Assembly (NCBI RefSeq): GCF_001894985.1
Contig: NZ_BCXG01000012.1
Span: 62,001 to 126,000 of the forward strand
Direction of reading: 5' to 3'
DNA length: 64,000 nt
Source: Rhodococcus tukisamuensis NBRC 100609
Lineage (GTDB): Bacteria; Actinomycetota; Actinomycetes; Mycobacteriales; Mycobacteriaceae
The notes under the pieces are model-generated. The model ran no database searches. It was not told the origin of the DNA and saw nothing but the letters and a program-made list of their open reading frames with translations. This document shows, piece after piece, positions 63,590 to 64,000 of this stretch. How positions within the stretch are numbered: the first letter of the stretch is position 1; every line of letters starts with the position of its first letter. The translations under genes and the position numbers were made by a program.

Positions 63590-64000
63590 GTGCTTCATGA
63601 CGAGGGTGGATCCGGTGTGCCAATCCTGTTGCTCCACGGGCTGATGGGCAGCGCCCGCACCTGGCGTCGGCAGGTGCCGTGGTTGCGTGAGTTCGGGCAC
63701 GTCCACACCTTCGACGCGGCCGGTCACGGGCGGCCCGCGCCCGCCACGCCGAGCACCGAGGCCTTCGTGGCGGACCTGGCCGAGGCGACGGCGTCGATCG
63801 CCGAACCGATGGTCGTGATCGGGCACTCGATGGGTGGGTTGCACGGCTGGTGCTTCGCGGCCGCGTACCCGGAGCGGGTGCGGGCGCTGGTGGTCGAGGA
63901 CATGGCGCCCGACTTCCAGGGCCGCACCGCGGACGACTGGGCCGCACTGATCGGCTCCTGGCCGCAGCCGTTCCGGGACGCCGAGCACATGGTCGAATTC
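63590..64000 (+). CDS. Alpha/beta-fold hydrolase, N-terminal part (cut by window edge)
   Basis: 137 residues visible. VPILLLHGLMGSARTWRRQV gives the oxyanion HG region, HTFDAAGHGRP the second strand, and VVIGHSMGGLHGWCFAAAYP the nucleophile elbow GHSMG. The acid and histidine are beyond the edge. The GTG start follows GATACC within ten bases, so the message may have little or no leader. Substrate unknown. Confidence 0.85.
   Translation, partial: MLHDEGGSGVPILLLHGLMGSARTWRRQVPWLREFGHVHTFDAAGHGRPAPATPSTEAFVADLAEATASIAEPMVVIGHSMGGLHGWCFAAAYPERVRALVVEDMAPDFQGRTADDWAALIGSWPQPFRDAEHMVEF

Overview
The window is one piece of a high-GC actinobacterial chromosome, most likely from the Mycobacteriales (Rhodococcus, Gordonia or Tomitella type). 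The evidence is Lsr2, ClpC, a mycothiol-dependent-type enzyme, a Pls/PosA-type adenylation domain, a SAM-IV riboswitch, frequent GTG starts and ATGA/GTGA overlaps. From about 19.8 to 46.2 kb the gene order follows the block I remember from Mycobacterium tuberculosis as ppa-dacB-Zn protease-tilS-hpt ... ftsH-folE-folP-folB-folK-DUF3180-DUF6779-DUF2520-panC-panD-coaX ... lysS-lsr2-clpC. Species cannot be fixed from sequence alone.

Layout. 1-9 kb: a cut-off adenylation protein, a PaaX-type regulator, a secreted CocE/NonD hydrolase, a DUF222-HNH gene frameshifted near its end at a small palindrome, an L,D-transpeptidase and a LysE exporter. 9.2-12.6 kb: a sulfur-flavoured island with a SAM-IV riboswitch before a cysteine-desulfurase-like gene, a HVDLCR-type leader peptide before a shrunken LLM-flavoprotein relative, then a flavin reductase. 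12.6-19.7 kb: a TetR gene and a divergent membrane protein sharing a 31-bp operator, OHCU decarboxylase, crotonase, a MarR-MFS pair and a LexA-type repressor. 19.8-46.3 kb: the conserved core block (wall enzyme, tRNA modification, purine salvage, FtsH, folate, pantothenate/CoA, LysRS, Lsr2, ClpC). Extra genes are inserted in it: an amidase, a membrane kinase, a short cysteine-codon leader with cysteine dioxygenase and rhodanese, and a broken plus an intact lipase.

46.3-52.9 kb: a cobalt theme. A four-gene set of the Co-type nitrile hydratase/thiocyanate hydrolase family (split beta subunit, alpha with the CTLCSC metal claw, and a small activator-like paralogue) lies behind an orphan CbtB. A second, complete CbtB-CbtA pair sits behind a cobalamin riboswitch. 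Between them are an MFS exporter, an OsmC protein and a FrnE-type DsbA protein.

53.0-63.1 kb: a Ter stress-response locus, the most unusual system in the window. Two divergent operons share an AT-rich 150-bp control region. Leftward lie an unknown helical protein, a citrate-lyase-like TIM-barrel enzyme, a PRTase_2/TRSP protein, a PRTase_1/StiP protein, a HAD hydrolase and a double-TerD protein, the enzyme genes linked by ATGA/GTGA overlaps. Rightward lie TerD, a DUF475/TerC-like membrane protein and a TerA-like protein, with TerB convergent. The enzyme set fits the proposed Ter-linked synthesis of a nucleoside-like metabolite, whose product is not known to me. The window ends inside an alpha/beta hydrolase gene.
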